A stretch of 64,000 nucleotides of DNA from Parvularcula sp039822105 (GTDB taxonomy: Bacteria > Pseudomonadota > Alphaproteobacteria > Caulobacterales > Parvularculaceae). A model generated the notes under the pieces. That model was given only the letters and a program-made list of their open reading frames with translations, did no database searches and was not told the origin of the DNA. The stretch is taken from the NCBI GenBank assembly GCA_039822105.1, contig JBCBMW010000004.1, positions 62,001-126,000 of the forward strand. The letters run 5' to 3'. Below, piece by piece: positions 1 to 8,406 of the stretch; position 1 is the stretch's first letter, and the number at the start of each line of letters is the position of its first letter. Both the position numbers and the translations under genes were made by a program.

Positions 1-66
1 CATGCTTCTCACGCGGGATGTCCAGGCGCTCGAGCACAGCCCAAAGTAGCAATGATCAAGGCTCTG

Positions 67-81
67 TTTAGGTTTAGTTAA
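67..81 (+). promoter_or_regulatory. Candidate CtrA box upstream of flgB
   Basis: The sequence TTTA-N7-TTAA matches 7 of the 8 fixed bases of the CtrA consensus (TTAA-N7-TTAA) and ends 47 bp before the flgB start. The second half-site continues as TTAACC, the favoured form of the box, and TTGT lies 7 nt further on as a possible weaker half-site. CtrA control of early flagellar operons is known in Caulobacter and relatives; its action here is inferred. Confidence 0.4.
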
Positions 82-128
82 CCAAAAGTTGTGTAGCTCC
101 GACGTGTCCCTTTTTTCGGGAGTGAGCG

Positions 129-446
129 TTGGACCACGGACTTTCCATTCTCAAACTCGCAAGCGCCATGGCCCGCCACGCTGGCCATGTGCACGCGGCC
201 ACGGCATCGAACATCGCGCGCGCCGACGTGCCAGAGGCCACCGCGAGGAAAGCGGCGAGCTTTAGGCAGAGTCTGCGAGCGCTCGAACAAGGCAAGACCC
301 CTCAGGACGAGGACACCGGTCAGGCCATCAGTATTGAGAGAGAAATGCTGTCCATGGCTGAAGCCTCCGGCCAGCACGGCGCTGCCACGGCAGTGTGGAA
401 AAGCACGCTCAACATGCTCCGCCTCGCGATTACTGGGCCGCAATGA
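129..446 (+). CDS. flgB: Flagellar basal-body proximal rod protein FlgB
   Basis: Proximal rod subunit of the flagellar basal body, assembled in the periplasm after export by the flagellar type III apparatus. The 105-residue protein is short for the family (usually about 130). The N-terminal rod/hook signature is degenerate: SNIARADVPE (residues 27-36) stands where NxANxxTPGY is usual. It starts at TTG, with GGGAG about 7 nt upstream, and no in-frame ATG gives a better N-terminus. It overlaps flgC by 4 nt. Identification rests on weak similarity plus position as first gene before flgC-fliE-fliQ. Confidence 0.8.
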   Translation: MDHGLSILKLASAMARHAGHVHAATASNIARADVPEATARKAASFRQSLRALEQGKTPQDEDTGQAISIEREMLSMAEASGQHGAATAVWKSTLNMLRLAITGPQ

Positions 447-829
447 TGCTTGATCCTATCCTTGGCGCGTTGAGCGCTGCGTCCAGCGGCATGGAAACCC
501 AGAGTTTCCGTATGCGTCTGACGTCGGAGAACCTTTCGAACGCGGACACCCCAGGGTACCAACGCAAACTTCTGTTCCTCTCTGAACTGAAAGGCGGGGG
601 CGGGGTGGAGGTCGAGCGTCTCCGGCTGAGCAAGAGAGCCGGCACGGAAATCTACGATCCCTTCCATCCGCTGGCTGATGCGAGCGGGATGGTGGAGAGC
701 TCAAATGTCGACTTGATGGTGGAGCTGGCCGACGCTCGCGAGGCGCGCCGCAGTTTTGACGCCAATGTCCAAGTTTTTCGTCAGGCCCAAGATTTTTATC
801 GTGGGCTTCTGGATTTGCTCGATCGATAG
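443..829 (+). CDS. flgC: Flagellar basal-body rod protein FlgC
   Basis: Proximal rod protein of the flagellum. The 128-residue protein has the canonical rod motif ENLSNADTPGYQR at residues 29-41, and the C-terminal helix (SSNVDLMVELADAREARRSF) typical of axial proteins. The start at the first of two consecutive ATGs overlaps the flgB stop (ATGA), implying translational coupling; an upstream in-frame ATG would overlap flgB by about 50 nt and is less likely. It is followed 12 bp later by fliE. Confidence 0.95.
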   Translation: MMLDPILGALSAASSGMETQSFRMRLTSENLSNADTPGYQRKLLFLSELKGGGGVEVERLRLSKRAGTEIYDPFHPLADASGMVESSNVDLMVELADAREARRSFDANVQVFRQAQDFYRGLLDLLDR

Positions 830-841
830 GGGAGAGGTGAT

Positions 842-1114
842 ATGAACATCAACGACGTTGCGGCAGCAGCAGGCTATGCTGGGCTCAATCAGCTGAAACC
901 CCAGGGCCTCGGCGGTCTCGCGGGGCTCGGTGAGCGCTTTGCGGCCGTTTTCGAGCGCGCTGATAGTGCAGCCCAGGGTTTTGCGACCAAGAATGTCGAC
1001 GCGCAAACGGTCGTCGAGGCGCTGAGCCAGGCGGAACTGGCGCTGCAAACCGCCATCACCGTACGCGACCGCGTCGTCGCGGCTTACCAGGAAGTGCTCC
1101 GGATGCCGATATGA
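842..1114 (+). CDS. fliE: Flagellar hook-basal body complex protein FliE
   Basis: FliE joins the MS ring and export gate to the proximal rod. The 90-residue protein ends in the family's conserved helical region (VVEALSQAELALQTAITVRDRVVAAYQEVLRMPI). A strong ribosome binding site, GGGGAGAGG, lies just upstream of the ATG. Its last codon and stop overlap the fliQ start by 4 nt. The order flgB-flgC-fliE is the standard one in proteobacteria. Confidence 0.95.
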   Translation: MNINDVAAAAGYAGLNQLKPQGLGGLAGLGERFAAVFERADSAAQGFATKNVDAQTVVEALSQAELALQTAITVRDRVVAAYQEVLRMPI

Positions 1115-1374
1115 CGGAGGCTGATGTTCTCAGTCTCCTTCGGGCCTCTTTGCGCGTCGGAACGGGGATGGCGATGCCGATTCTTCTGTCCGCCCTCGCG
1201 GCTGGTTTGGCCATCGGACTGCTGCAGGCACTGACGTCCATTCAAGAGCTAACGCTCACATTCGTGCCGAAGCTGTTCGTCATCGTCATCGTCTTTTGGC
1301 TGACGGCTGGGTTTATGGCCGTCAGTTTGGTGGGTTTTTTTGATCGCCGGGTGTTGCCGCTCTTCTTGATGTAG
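1111..1374 (+). CDS. fliQ: Flagellar export gate protein FliQ
   Basis: FliQ is a small inner-membrane subunit of the flagellar type III export gate, together with FliP, FliR, FlhA and FlhB. The 87-residue protein has the expected two transmembrane helices (about residues 16-38 and 52-76) with the linker ALTSIQELTLTFVPK that is characteristic of the family. It starts in an ATGA overlap with fliE. fliP is not in the window. Confidence 0.95.
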   Translation: MTEADVLSLLRASLRVGTGMAMPILLSALAAGLAIGLLQALTSIQELTLTFVPKLFVIVIVFWLTAGFMAVSLVGFFDRRVLPLFLM

Positions 1375-1413
1375 CGAGCGGCCACAGGGGCGAGGGGCTG
1401 AGGGAGAGCCGCC

Positions 1414-3465
1414 TTGAACTTTGATGCTCTGACCAAGGTCAATCTGAGCCCCACTGTTGGGCTTGCGATCGGATTGATGGCCATCCTTGTGATGATGGTC
1501 CTGCCGGTCCCGCCCATTGTTCTTGACCTTGGGCTGACCTGCTCTTTTGGGTTTGCGATTTTGATCTTTACCGTGACGCTTTTCGTGGAGCGTCCGCTCG
1601 ATTTCTCATCCTTCCCTGCGATATTGCTCGTGTCGCTGCTCCTTCGGCTCGCTCTCAACATCTCGTCGACCAAGCTGATCATCGGTCAGGGTCACACCGG
1701 CACCGGCGCGGCTGGCGGGGTGATCGAAGGCTTTGCGATGTTCATTATGGGCGGGAACATCGGCCTTGGTCTGATCATTTTTGCTGTGCTGATCATCGTC
1801 AACTTCCTGGTGATCACCAAGGGCGCTGGCCGGATGGCAGAGGTCGGCGCGCGCTTTGCCTTGGACGCCATGCCCGGCAAGCAACTCGCCATCGATGCCG
1901 ATGTCGCTTCCGGCGCAATCACCCATGAGGAGGCGAAAGCCCTCCGCACACGGGAGCAGCAAGAGACGGCGTTCCTTGGCTCCCTCGACGGTGTGTCCAA
2001 GTTTGTGAAAGGCGATGCAATCGCTGGGCTGCTCATCACGCTGCTCAACCTCGTTGCAGGCATCGCGGTGGGGATGATCGCCCACAACATCTCGTTCACC
2101 GATGCGATCAGCAATTACTCCGTCCTCACCGTTGGTGATGGGCTCGTCAGTCAGATCCCCGCCGTCATCATCTCCGTGGCTGCCGCGCTTCTTCTGTCCA
2201 AGGGACGAGGGGAGGAGGCGGTCGACCTCGCATTGATGCGTGAACTCGGCGGACGGCCTGAGGCACTGGCGACCGTGGCAGTTGTTTTGGCCGCCTTCGG
2301 ACTGTTCCCTGGCCTGCCGCTCATTCCCTTTGCGGCGGGCGCGGGGCTCTTGGGATACCTAGCGTACCGCGCGACCCAGTTGGCGCCGCCAGCGCCCGAC
2401 GATGAAAAACCCGCCCTACCCGAAGGGCCCACGGAGCCGAGCTTTGGTGATCTTCTCGACATTGACGAAGTTCACGTCGAGCTGAGCCCAGATCTCATCG
2501 GCACCGTGATCAAAAAGGAAAGCGGTTTTGACGCGCGGGTCGATAAGATTCGGCGCTTCGTGATCCAGGAGTTCGGCTTCATTATGCCCCCTGTGCGCGT
2601 CACCGATCGCTCGTCCCTGGCGCCGCAGACCTATGAGATCAAAGTTCAAGGCGTGAAGGCAGCATCCGGCACTTTGCGATCAGGGCAATGGCTGGCGCTC
2701 ATCTCCAACGATCAGCGTCCGGATGTCCCCGGCGAACCAACCCAAGAACCAGTCTATGGGGCGCAGGCCAGGTGGGTCGATTTTGCGGGTAAGGAGCAAA
2801 TGGTGGTCGGCGGCTACACCGTGGTCGAACCAGCCGAGGTGATGGCCACGCATCTCATGGAAACCGTCCAGGCGCAGTTCCCGCGGCTGATGACCCGGCG
2901 CGCGCTCAGGTCGATCCTTGATGCGTTCGCCGAACCTTCTGACCCCGCACGGGCCAAGGCCAACCGGAAGTTCCTTGATGAGTTGGTGCCCGACCGAGTG
3001 AGCTATGATCTCTTGCAGCAGGTGCTTCGTGATCTCCTGGCGGAGCGGATTTCGATCCGCCAGCTGCCGATCATTCTGGAGGCCACCGCGGAAGCGAGCA
3101 CCATGGAAGGCGGTCCGCCGGTGGTGGTGGAACATGTCCGCCGCCGCATCGCGTTCCAATTCGTCTCCAAACTGACCGACGACCAAGGCTATCTTCCCGC
3201 CATTGAGCTAAGCGAGACGTGGACGACCAAGCTCCGTGAAGAGGGCGCTGAGCCGCAGGCGAGCACACTGACGGAGCTCGGCGCCGCTGTCGCCTCGGCG
3301 CTTGAACGGGCGGCTCAAGGCGGCGCGTTCCCCGTCATTGCGGTCGCCACATCTGTGCGCCGAACGGTGCGGCGCGCGCTTGCGTCCCAGGGGGTTCGCA
3401 ACCCGGTGATCGCCCTTGACGAGATCCAGGGCAACGCGAAGCCAAAGCTTCTTGGCACCGCATGA
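1414..3465 (+). CDS. flhA: Flagellar biosynthesis protein FlhA
   Basis: FlhA is the largest export-gate protein, a likely ion-conducting channel with a cytoplasmic chaperone-substrate docking ring. At 683 residues it is of normal length. The N-terminal half is multi-spanning membrane, and the FHIPEP-family signature is clear (ARFALDAMPGKQLAIDAD, residues 146-163). The C-terminal half is soluble. The start is TTG, with GAGGGAGAG upstream; no ATG precedes the conserved N-terminus. The stop overlaps fliR by 4 nt. Confidence 0.97.
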   Translation: MNFDALTKVNLSPTVGLAIGLMAILVMMVLPVPPIVLDLGLTCSFGFAILIFTVTLFVERPLDFSSFPAILLVSLLLRLALNISSTKLIIGQGHTGTGAAGGVIEGFAMFIMGGNIGLGLIIFAVLIIVNFLVITKGAGRMAEVGARFALDAMPGKQLAIDADVASGAITHEEAKALRTREQQETAFLGSLDGVSKFVKGDAIAGLLITLLNLVAGIAVGMIAHNISFTDAISNYSVLTVGDGLVSQIPAVIISVAAALLLSKGRGEEAVDLALMRELGGRPEALATVAVVLAAFGLFPGLPLIPFAAGAGLLGYLAYRATQLAPPAPDDEKPALPEGPTEPSFGDLLDIDEVHVELSPDLIGTVIKKESGFDARVDKIRRFVIQEFGFIMPPVRVTDRSSLAPQTYEIKVQGVKAASGTLRSGQWLALISNDQRPDVPGEPTQEPVYGAQARWVDFAGKEQMVVGGYTVVEPAEVMATHLMETVQAQFPRLMTRRALRSILDAFAEPSDPARAKANRKFLDELVPDRVSYDLLQQVLRDLLAERISIRQLPIILEATAEASTMEGGPPVVVEHVRRRIAFQFVSKLTDDQGYLPAIELSETWTTKLREEGAEPQASTLTELGAAVASALERAAQGGAFPVIAVATSVRRTVRRALASQGVRNPVIALDEIQGNAKPKLLGTA

Positions 3466-4232
3466 TCGAGATCCTCGAGGCGCTCGGGCCGCTCGTTGGT
3501 TTGGCGAATGATTGGATCCCGTCGGCGGTCGCGCTCCTGTCGCGGATGTCGCTCCTTATTCTGATGATCCCGGGGCTGGGGGGTACTGCATTGCCAACGC
3601 GGATCAGGCTTATTCTGGCCTTGACCCTCGTCTTCGTCATCCTGCCGCTGGCGAACCGAGTGGAGGCCGAGACCACCGCGGACTACACCCTGCTGATCGC
3701 GGGGGAGGCGCTGATCGGCTTCGTCCTGGGCTTCAGCGTTCGCGTGTTTGTTTTTGCCCTGAACATCACGGGGACCATCATCGCCCAGGCGATGTCACTC
3801 AGCCAGATTTTCGGTGTGACGCTCGAGGGCGACAGCTCCAGCCTCGTCGCGACGATCCTCACGAGCGCGGCGGCGACCTTGTTCCTGACGGCAGATCTTG
3901 AGGTCGCGATGATTGGCCTCTTCGTTCAGAACCTTGAGGTCATGCCGCTTGGCGGCGCACCGCTTTTGGTCTCTGGCGCTGTGGCTGAGCAGACGACCAG
4001 GGCGGCGGCGGACGCTTTGGCGTTTGGCATCACCCTCGCGGTGCCGTTCATGGTGATGAACTTCGCCTATTACCTCGTGCTCGGATTTTTGAACCGAGCG
4101 ATGCCGCAGCTGATGGTCACCTTTGTCGGTATACCGGCTATCACGCTCAGTGGCTTGATCCTCTTCACCCTCGCCATTTCCGGCCTACTGGCCCTGTGGC
4201 TGAGCCGGATTGCGGGGTCGATGGCCCTGTGA
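3462..4232 (+). CDS. fliR: Flagellar export gate protein FliR
   Basis: Inner-membrane component of the flagellar export gate. The 256-residue protein is hydrophobic, with about six predicted helices, and carries FliR-type features: an N-terminal MSLLILMIPGLGG region and the FVGIPAITLSGLILFTLA C-terminal helix. It is translationally coupled at both ends: ATGA with flhA and GTGA with flhB. The order flhA-fliR-flhB matches many alphaproteobacterial clusters. Confidence 0.95.
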   Translation: MIEILEALGPLVGLANDWIPSAVALLSRMSLLILMIPGLGGTALPTRIRLILALTLVFVILPLANRVEAETTADYTLLIAGEALIGFVLGFSVRVFVFALNITGTIIAQAMSLSQIFGVTLEGDSSSLVATILTSAAATLFLTADLEVAMIGLFVQNLEVMPLGGAPLLVSGAVAEQTTRAAADALAFGITLAVPFMVMNFAYYLVLGFLNRAMPQLMVTFVGIPAITLSGLILFTLAISGLLALWLSRIAGSMAL

Positions 4233-5293
4233 GCGAGGCGGCAGAAAAGGTTGTCGAGGCCTCCCCCGAGAAGCGGAGGAAAGCGCGGGGTAAGGGTGAC
4301 GTCCCGGTCTCCACTGAGGCGAACACGGCGGCGGCCTATATGGGTTTTTTGGTGGCGATGATGATCGTCGCACCTTTCGTTACGTCCTTGGTCCTCAGCC
4401 TACGGGGGTATCTCTTGCGGCCAGAGGCGGCCGGACTAGCGCTGATCGAGGGTGACCTTGCCGGTGAAACTTTGCAGCAGGCGACGTTCTTCGTGCTGCC
4501 GCTGGTCGCGATCCCTGCCGTTGCGGTTATCGCTTCGCTTTTTGCCCAGCAAGGCATCGTGGTGGCGCCCAGCCGCATCGCGCCGGACATCAAAAAGATC
4601 TCGCCGATTGCGGGCGCTGGCAAGAAGTTCGGACCCCAAGGCCTCACTGAGTTCGCCAAGAGCGCGGGCAAGATGGTTCTCTACTCCGTCATCGGAGGGG
4701 TGATCCTGTGGCGCGAGGCCACGGGCATGATGCAGTCGGCCGGCGCGCCCGCTGTGTCTCTCGCCAGCCTGCTCCTCCGTCAGGTCGTGGTGATGTTCGG
4801 TGTCGCGGTGCTGATCCAAGCGGTCTTTGCCATCATCGATATCCCTCTCATCCGTGCTCAGAGGGAAGGGCGCCTCAAAATGTCAGCCCAGGAGGCGAAA
4901 GACGAGGCAAAAGAGAACGAGGGCGACCAGGAGATCAAGCAAAAGCGGCGCATGCGAGCGGAGAAGATCGCGATGAGCCGCATGATGGACGCGACCAAAA
5001 CGGCCGACGTCCTGATCACCAACCCCACTCACTATGCCGTGGCGCTCAAATGGGAGCGCGCGGGCGATCACTTGCCGATTTGCGTGGCCAAGGGGGCCGA
5101 TGACGTTGCGTTCCGCCTGCGCGAAGTTGCACGGGATTCGGGTGTACCGATCAAAGAGGACCCCCCTTGCGCGCGGTCACTCTACGCAACGGTGGACCTT
5201 GGAGCGCCGATTAAGCCTGAGCACTTCGCCGCTGTGGCCGCGGCCATTCGCTTTGCTGATCGCATGCGGATGAAGCGAAGGGGCCTTGGTTAA
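4229..5293 (+). CDS. flhB: Flagellar export switch protein FlhB
   Basis: FlhB controls the switch of export substrate from rod/hook to filament proteins by self-cleavage. The cleavage motif NPTH is at residues 265-268, after four membrane helices and the charged linker (AQEAKDEAKENEGDQEIKQKRR). The start is taken as the GTG at 4229 because it overlaps the fliR stop (GTGA) and gives the family N-terminus with EASPEKRRKARGKGDVP; a start at 4196 would overlap fliR by 37 nt. It converges with the next gene, their ends overlapping by 4 nt. Confidence 0.96.
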   Translation: MSEAAEKVVEASPEKRRKARGKGDVPVSTEANTAAAYMGFLVAMMIVAPFVTSLVLSLRGYLLRPEAAGLALIEGDLAGETLQQATFFVLPLVAIPAVAVIASLFAQQGIVVAPSRIAPDIKKISPIAGAGKKFGPQGLTEFAKSAGKMVLYSVIGGVILWREATGMMQSAGAPAVSLASLLLRQVVVMFGVAVLIQAVFAIIDIPLIRAQREGRLKMSAQEAKDEAKENEGDQEIKQKRRMRAEKIAMSRMMDATKTADVLITNPTHYAVALKWERAGDHLPICVAKGADDVAFRLREVARDSGVPIKEDPPCARSLYATVDLGAPIKPEHFAAVAAAIRFADRMRMKRRGLG

Positions 5294-6156
5294 GCGCCCG
5301 CCAGTGCCAAGACACGCAGGCCGTGGCGGCCGCGGATGGTGCCGAGCTCAGCCCGGGCGAGGGGGCGGGTTCCGATCGCTGTCTCTGCCTCCAGAGCAAC
5401 ATCGGCCAGGTCGCCGCCAGGGATGATCACCCGATCACCCGGCTCCAGGGCCACGATCTCTTTCGTTGTCGCTGACCAGCGGCTGAGGATCCCGCGCACC
5501 TCGATCGAAAGACCAGCGAGGTCCATCGGCTCCTCACCGCGCTGCATCAGTTCACTGAAGATGCTCTCGCAGGTGTCGCGGAAGAGGAGCTCAAGATGCA
5601 CATCGGGGTGATCAGTGATCTTCAGCGTGAACCGCACGAAAAGCCGCGGCTCCGGCGGCGGCGGCGTCAGGGGCCAAATCATCTTCGGCTCGACATTTGG
5701 CGGCAGGCGCAGCGCAATCCCAAAAGCGGCGTAGATCAGCCCGCCGATCGCTTCAAAGATCGAGGTGACGACCAAGCCGTCGAGCTCCTCCGGCTCAGCA
5801 TCCTCCGGCGCATGGACGTCGGCAGCGCGAAGGAGAAGCGAGGTGAGGATCGATGCGCTTTGTCCGGGAAACCGGATGAGGCCGCCGCGCTCTGGCGGGT
5901 CCATCGCCATGGTGACGCCGGGCTTGGCTTCGGTCGAGCGCAGCTCGCCATGGGTGAGAATCGAGAGCTCCACCGAAGCTTGCAATGGGCACTGGACCAG
6001 AGGCTCCAACACCTCGGCCGCACGCTCCGCCACAATGTCCCAAAGGGGCAGGCTATGGGCGATCGACGGCGGTAGGCCGGAGCTGTCGGTGCCGTCGTCT
6101 CCCGCTTTGGCTTTGCGCTGTTCGATGAGCGACCGGATCGCAATTCGTTGTCCCAT
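5290..6156 (-). CDS. FliM-like protein with C-terminal SpoA domain
   Basis: The 288-residue protein resembles the flagellar motor switch protein FliM. The middle region (about 60-195) follows the CheC-like fold pattern. The C-terminal region (about 205-280) is a SpoA domain, with VEVRGILSRWSATTKEIVALEPGDRVI as its core. It begins MGQRIAIRSLIEQRK and lacks the N-terminal LSQxEIDALL peptide that binds CheY-P. It is transcribed against the surrounding flagellar genes and diverges from motB. It may be the true, divergent FliM or a paralogous switch component; a better FliM could lie outside the window. Confidence 0.7.
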   Translation of the reverse strand: MGQRIAIRSLIEQRKAKAGDDGTDSSGLPPSIAHSLPLWDIVAERAAEVLEPLVQCPLQASVELSILTHGELRSTEAKPGVTMAMDPPERGGLIRFPGQSASILTSLLLRAADVHAPEDAEPEELDGLVVTSIFEAIGGLIYAAFGIALRLPPNVEPKMIWPLTPPPPEPRLFVRFTLKITDHPDVHLELLFRDTCESIFSELMQRGEEPMDLAGLSIEVRGILSRWSATTKEIVALEPGDRVIIPGGDLADVALEAETAIGTRPLARAELGTIRGRHGLRVLALAGA

Positions 6157-6181
6157 GTTTACGACTTACAAGCCATAAGTG

Positions 6182-6196
6182 TTAAGCGAGACTTTA
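6182..6196. promoter_or_regulatory. Candidate CtrA box between fliM-like gene and motB
   Basis: TTAA-N7-TTTA matches 7 of 8 fixed bases of the CtrA consensus. It lies in the 93-bp divergent intergenic region, 26 bp from the fliM-like start and 53 bp from the motB start, so one site could serve both genes. Function is inferred from the consensus and the flagellar context only. Confidence 0.4.
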
Positions 6197-6249
6197 CACG
6201 CAAAAGTTAGCTTCAACCTCGGGTTGGTGGTTCCTGAGGAGACGTTGAT

Positions 6250-7020
6250 ATGGCTGAGCAACCGCTCATCATTAAGCGCAAGAAGGTCTTTGCCGGTGAT
6301 GGTCATCACGGCGGCGCATGGAAAGTAGCTTACGCGGATTTTGTGACCGCGATGATGGCCTTCTTCCTGCTGATGTGGCTCCTCAATGCGACCACGGAGG
6401 AGCAGCGAAAAGGCCTTGCCGATTTCTTCGATCCGACCATTCCCGTGAGCCCCGTTTCTGGAGGCGGTACAGATCTTTTGAACGGTGATTCGATTTTCTC
6501 CACCGACAGTCTCGCTTCGGACGGTCATGGCGGCCTGGGAGAGAACATGGATCTCGAGGGTGAGATTCTGGAGCAGCTTACGATGTCGCTCAAAGAGCAC
6601 ATCGCCAGTGAACAAGTGCGTTTGACGCTGTCACCGGAAGGGATCGTCGTCGATCTCATGGACACCTATGAGGTGCCAGTGTTCGATCTCGGCAAGGCGC
6701 TGAAGACGGAGCGGCTCACGGAAATCGTCACCGCCGTGGCCCCGGTGCTCGCGACCAGTGACCGGATGCTGAAGATCAAAGGTCACACCGATGACCTCAA
6801 ATATCGCGGTACGGACTATACGAACTGGGAGCTTTCCGCTGACCGTGCCAACGCGGCGCGCCGGTTGGCTGTTGAGCTCGGTGTGCCGGAGCGGGCGTTC
6901 TTTGAAGTGTCGGGGCAGGCGGACCGTCTTCCGGTCAGTGCTGATGGCAGCGCGCCGCAGAACCGCCGGATCTCGATCATTTTGCTCAACGAACAGTCGA
7001 TCCCGTTAGGTGCCCGTTAA
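6250..7020 (+). CDS. motB: Flagellar stator protein MotB
   Basis: MotB is the peptidoglycan-anchored stator subunit that couples ion flow to rotation with MotA. The single membrane helix (about 26-46) contains the ion-carrying Asp30 in the conserved AYADFVTAMMAFFLLMWLL context. The periplasmic OmpA-type domain (about 125-250) has the peptidoglycan-binding motif GHTDD at residues 179-183 and ends with QNRRISIILL. It starts at ATG with GAGGAGA upstream. motA is not adjacent and must be elsewhere. Confidence 0.96.
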   Translation: MAEQPLIIKRKKVFAGDGHHGGAWKVAYADFVTAMMAFFLLMWLLNATTEEQRKGLADFFDPTIPVSPVSGGGTDLLNGDSIFSTDSLASDGHGGLGENMDLEGEILEQLTMSLKEHIASEQVRLTLSPEGIVVDLMDTYEVPVFDLGKALKTERLTEIVTAVAPVLATSDRMLKIKGHTDDLKYRGTDYTNWELSADRANAARRLAVELGVPERAFFEVSGQADRLPVSADGSAPQNRRISIILLNEQSIPLGAR

Positions 7021-7067
7021 CCGCGTTTCGCTACAACCTTAGGTATAGTAGCGAGAGCGCCTCAACC

Positions 7068-8378
7068 ATGACAATGTCTTCCTCCCTCAATGCTGGCGTG
7101 ATGGGCCTTAGTGTCAACGCCACCAAACTGGCTGCCATTTCCGACAACGTCGCCAACTCTGGCACCGTCGGATACAAACGAGCGACAGCAGATTTTCTGA
7201 GTATGGTGATCTCGGACAATCCGCAGGCGTTCACAGCCGGCGGCGTTCGCGTGGAGGCAGGCCGTCTTGTGTCGGAGCAAGGCGCTTTGTTCTCCACCGG
7301 GAGTTCAACAGACATCGCCCTCGCGGGCGCAGGCTTTTTGCCTGTGACCCAAGACATCGATATTGATGCTCAGGTGGGTGAGCGGCCACTGCTTCTGACC
7401 TCCACCGGCTCCTTCCGCCCCAATGAGGCGGGTTATCTCGTCACCCCTGGCGGCCTTGCTCTTCTTGGTTGGCCAGCGGAGCCTGACGGCACGGTCGGCA
7501 ACGTGACCCGTCGTTCTGCGGATGATCTTGAGCCTGTGAACATCAACACAGCTGAACTCGCCGCTGAGCCGACGACGCAAGTGAACCTTGGTGTGAACCT
7601 TCCCGCCTCAGCCACCGAAGCGGGCCTGACGCCCACGAGCTATGAGCTGCCGATCGACGCGTTTGACAATCTCGGCCGCAACCAGACGGTTCGCGCGGTG
7701 TTCACCCCGGTGATCCCAGCCAGCGGCTTCTCCAACGCATGGTCGATGGAGATCTTTGACGACAGCCAAACGCCTTCGGCATCGCTCGGCACCTTGGATA
7801 TCACCTTCAACGATACGAATCCCAATGGCGGCACCATCGCATCGGTCACGGCCAATGCTCCGGCCACCTATGATCCTGCGACAGGTGATGTGTCTGTGAC
7901 CTGGCTGACGGCGGGCAACGCCCTCAACATCAATATCGGCACCGCCAACCAGGCCGGTGGTCTGACCCAGTTCTCGACCGACTTCTCGCCGGTGTCTGTC
8001 GTCCGCAACGGCGCGCCAGCTGGCGCTTTCAGCCGGGTGGAGGTCGATGAGACGGGCCGTATGGAAGCTGTTTATGAAACTGGTTTCCGCCGCTTCATCT
8101 ACCAAATCCCTGTGGCCGATGTACCGAACCCGGATGGCCTTGACGCAGCTGACAATGCGAGTTTCCGGATCAGTCAGGAAAGCGGTGATCTTTTCCTCTG
8201 GGACGCAGGCGACGGGCCTGTCGGCGGGATGATCGGCTTCGCTCTCGCTGAATCGACAACCGATCTTGGTACAGAGCTCACGGATCTCATTGAGACCCAG
8301 CGCGCTTACTCATCCAACGCCAACATCATTCGGACAGTCGACGAACTGCTCGAAGAGACAACCAACCTCATCCGTTAA
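7068..8378 (+). CDS. flgE: Flagellar hook protein FlgE
   Basis: FlgE forms the flagellar hook. The 436-residue protein has the axial N-terminus (GLSVNATKLAAISDNVANSGTVGYKRATADF), a variable middle domain, and the conserved C-terminus (TDLGTELTDLIETQRAYSSNANIIRTVDELLEETTNLIR in two parts). Length fits FlgE rather than FlgF or FlgG. It lies 47 bp after motB and 28 bp before flgK. The stop codon is inside a 12-bp palindrome that may act as a control site. Confidence 0.95.
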   Translation: MTMSSSLNAGVMGLSVNATKLAAISDNVANSGTVGYKRATADFLSMVISDNPQAFTAGGVRVEAGRLVSEQGALFSTGSSTDIALAGAGFLPVTQDIDIDAQVGERPLLLTSTGSFRPNEAGYLVTPGGLALLGWPAEPDGTVGNVTRRSADDLEPVNINTAELAAEPTTQVNLGVNLPASATEAGLTPTSYELPIDAFDNLGRNQTVRAVFTPVIPASGFSNAWSMEIFDDSQTPSASLGTLDITFNDTNPNGGTIASVTANAPATYDPATGDVSVTWLTAGNALNINIGTANQAGGLTQFSTDFSPVSVVRNGAPAGAFSRVEVDETGRMEAVYETGFRRFIYQIPVADVPNPDGLDAADNASFRISQESGDLFLWDAGDGPVGGMIGFALAESTTDLGTELTDLIETQRAYSSNANIIRTVDELLEETTNLIR

Positions 8379-8385
8379 CGTTAAC
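8374..8385. promoter_or_regulatory. GTTAAC tandem palindrome between flgE and flgK
   Basis: Two consecutive GTTAAC hexamers form a perfect 12-bp palindrome spanning the flgE stop codon and ending 21 bp before the flgK start. TTAA half-sites resemble CtrA boxes, but the spacing is 2 nt instead of 7, so CtrA binding is doubtful. It could equally be chance in a short intergenic gap. Confidence 0.25.
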
Positions 8386-8406
8386 GCCAACTAAGAGGCT
8401 TCCCCG

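Noticed and set aside
1..66. Minus-strand start codon at the very left edge (CAT at 1-3)
   Set aside because: A divergent gene may begin here, but no coding sequence lies inside the window, so it cannot be supported.
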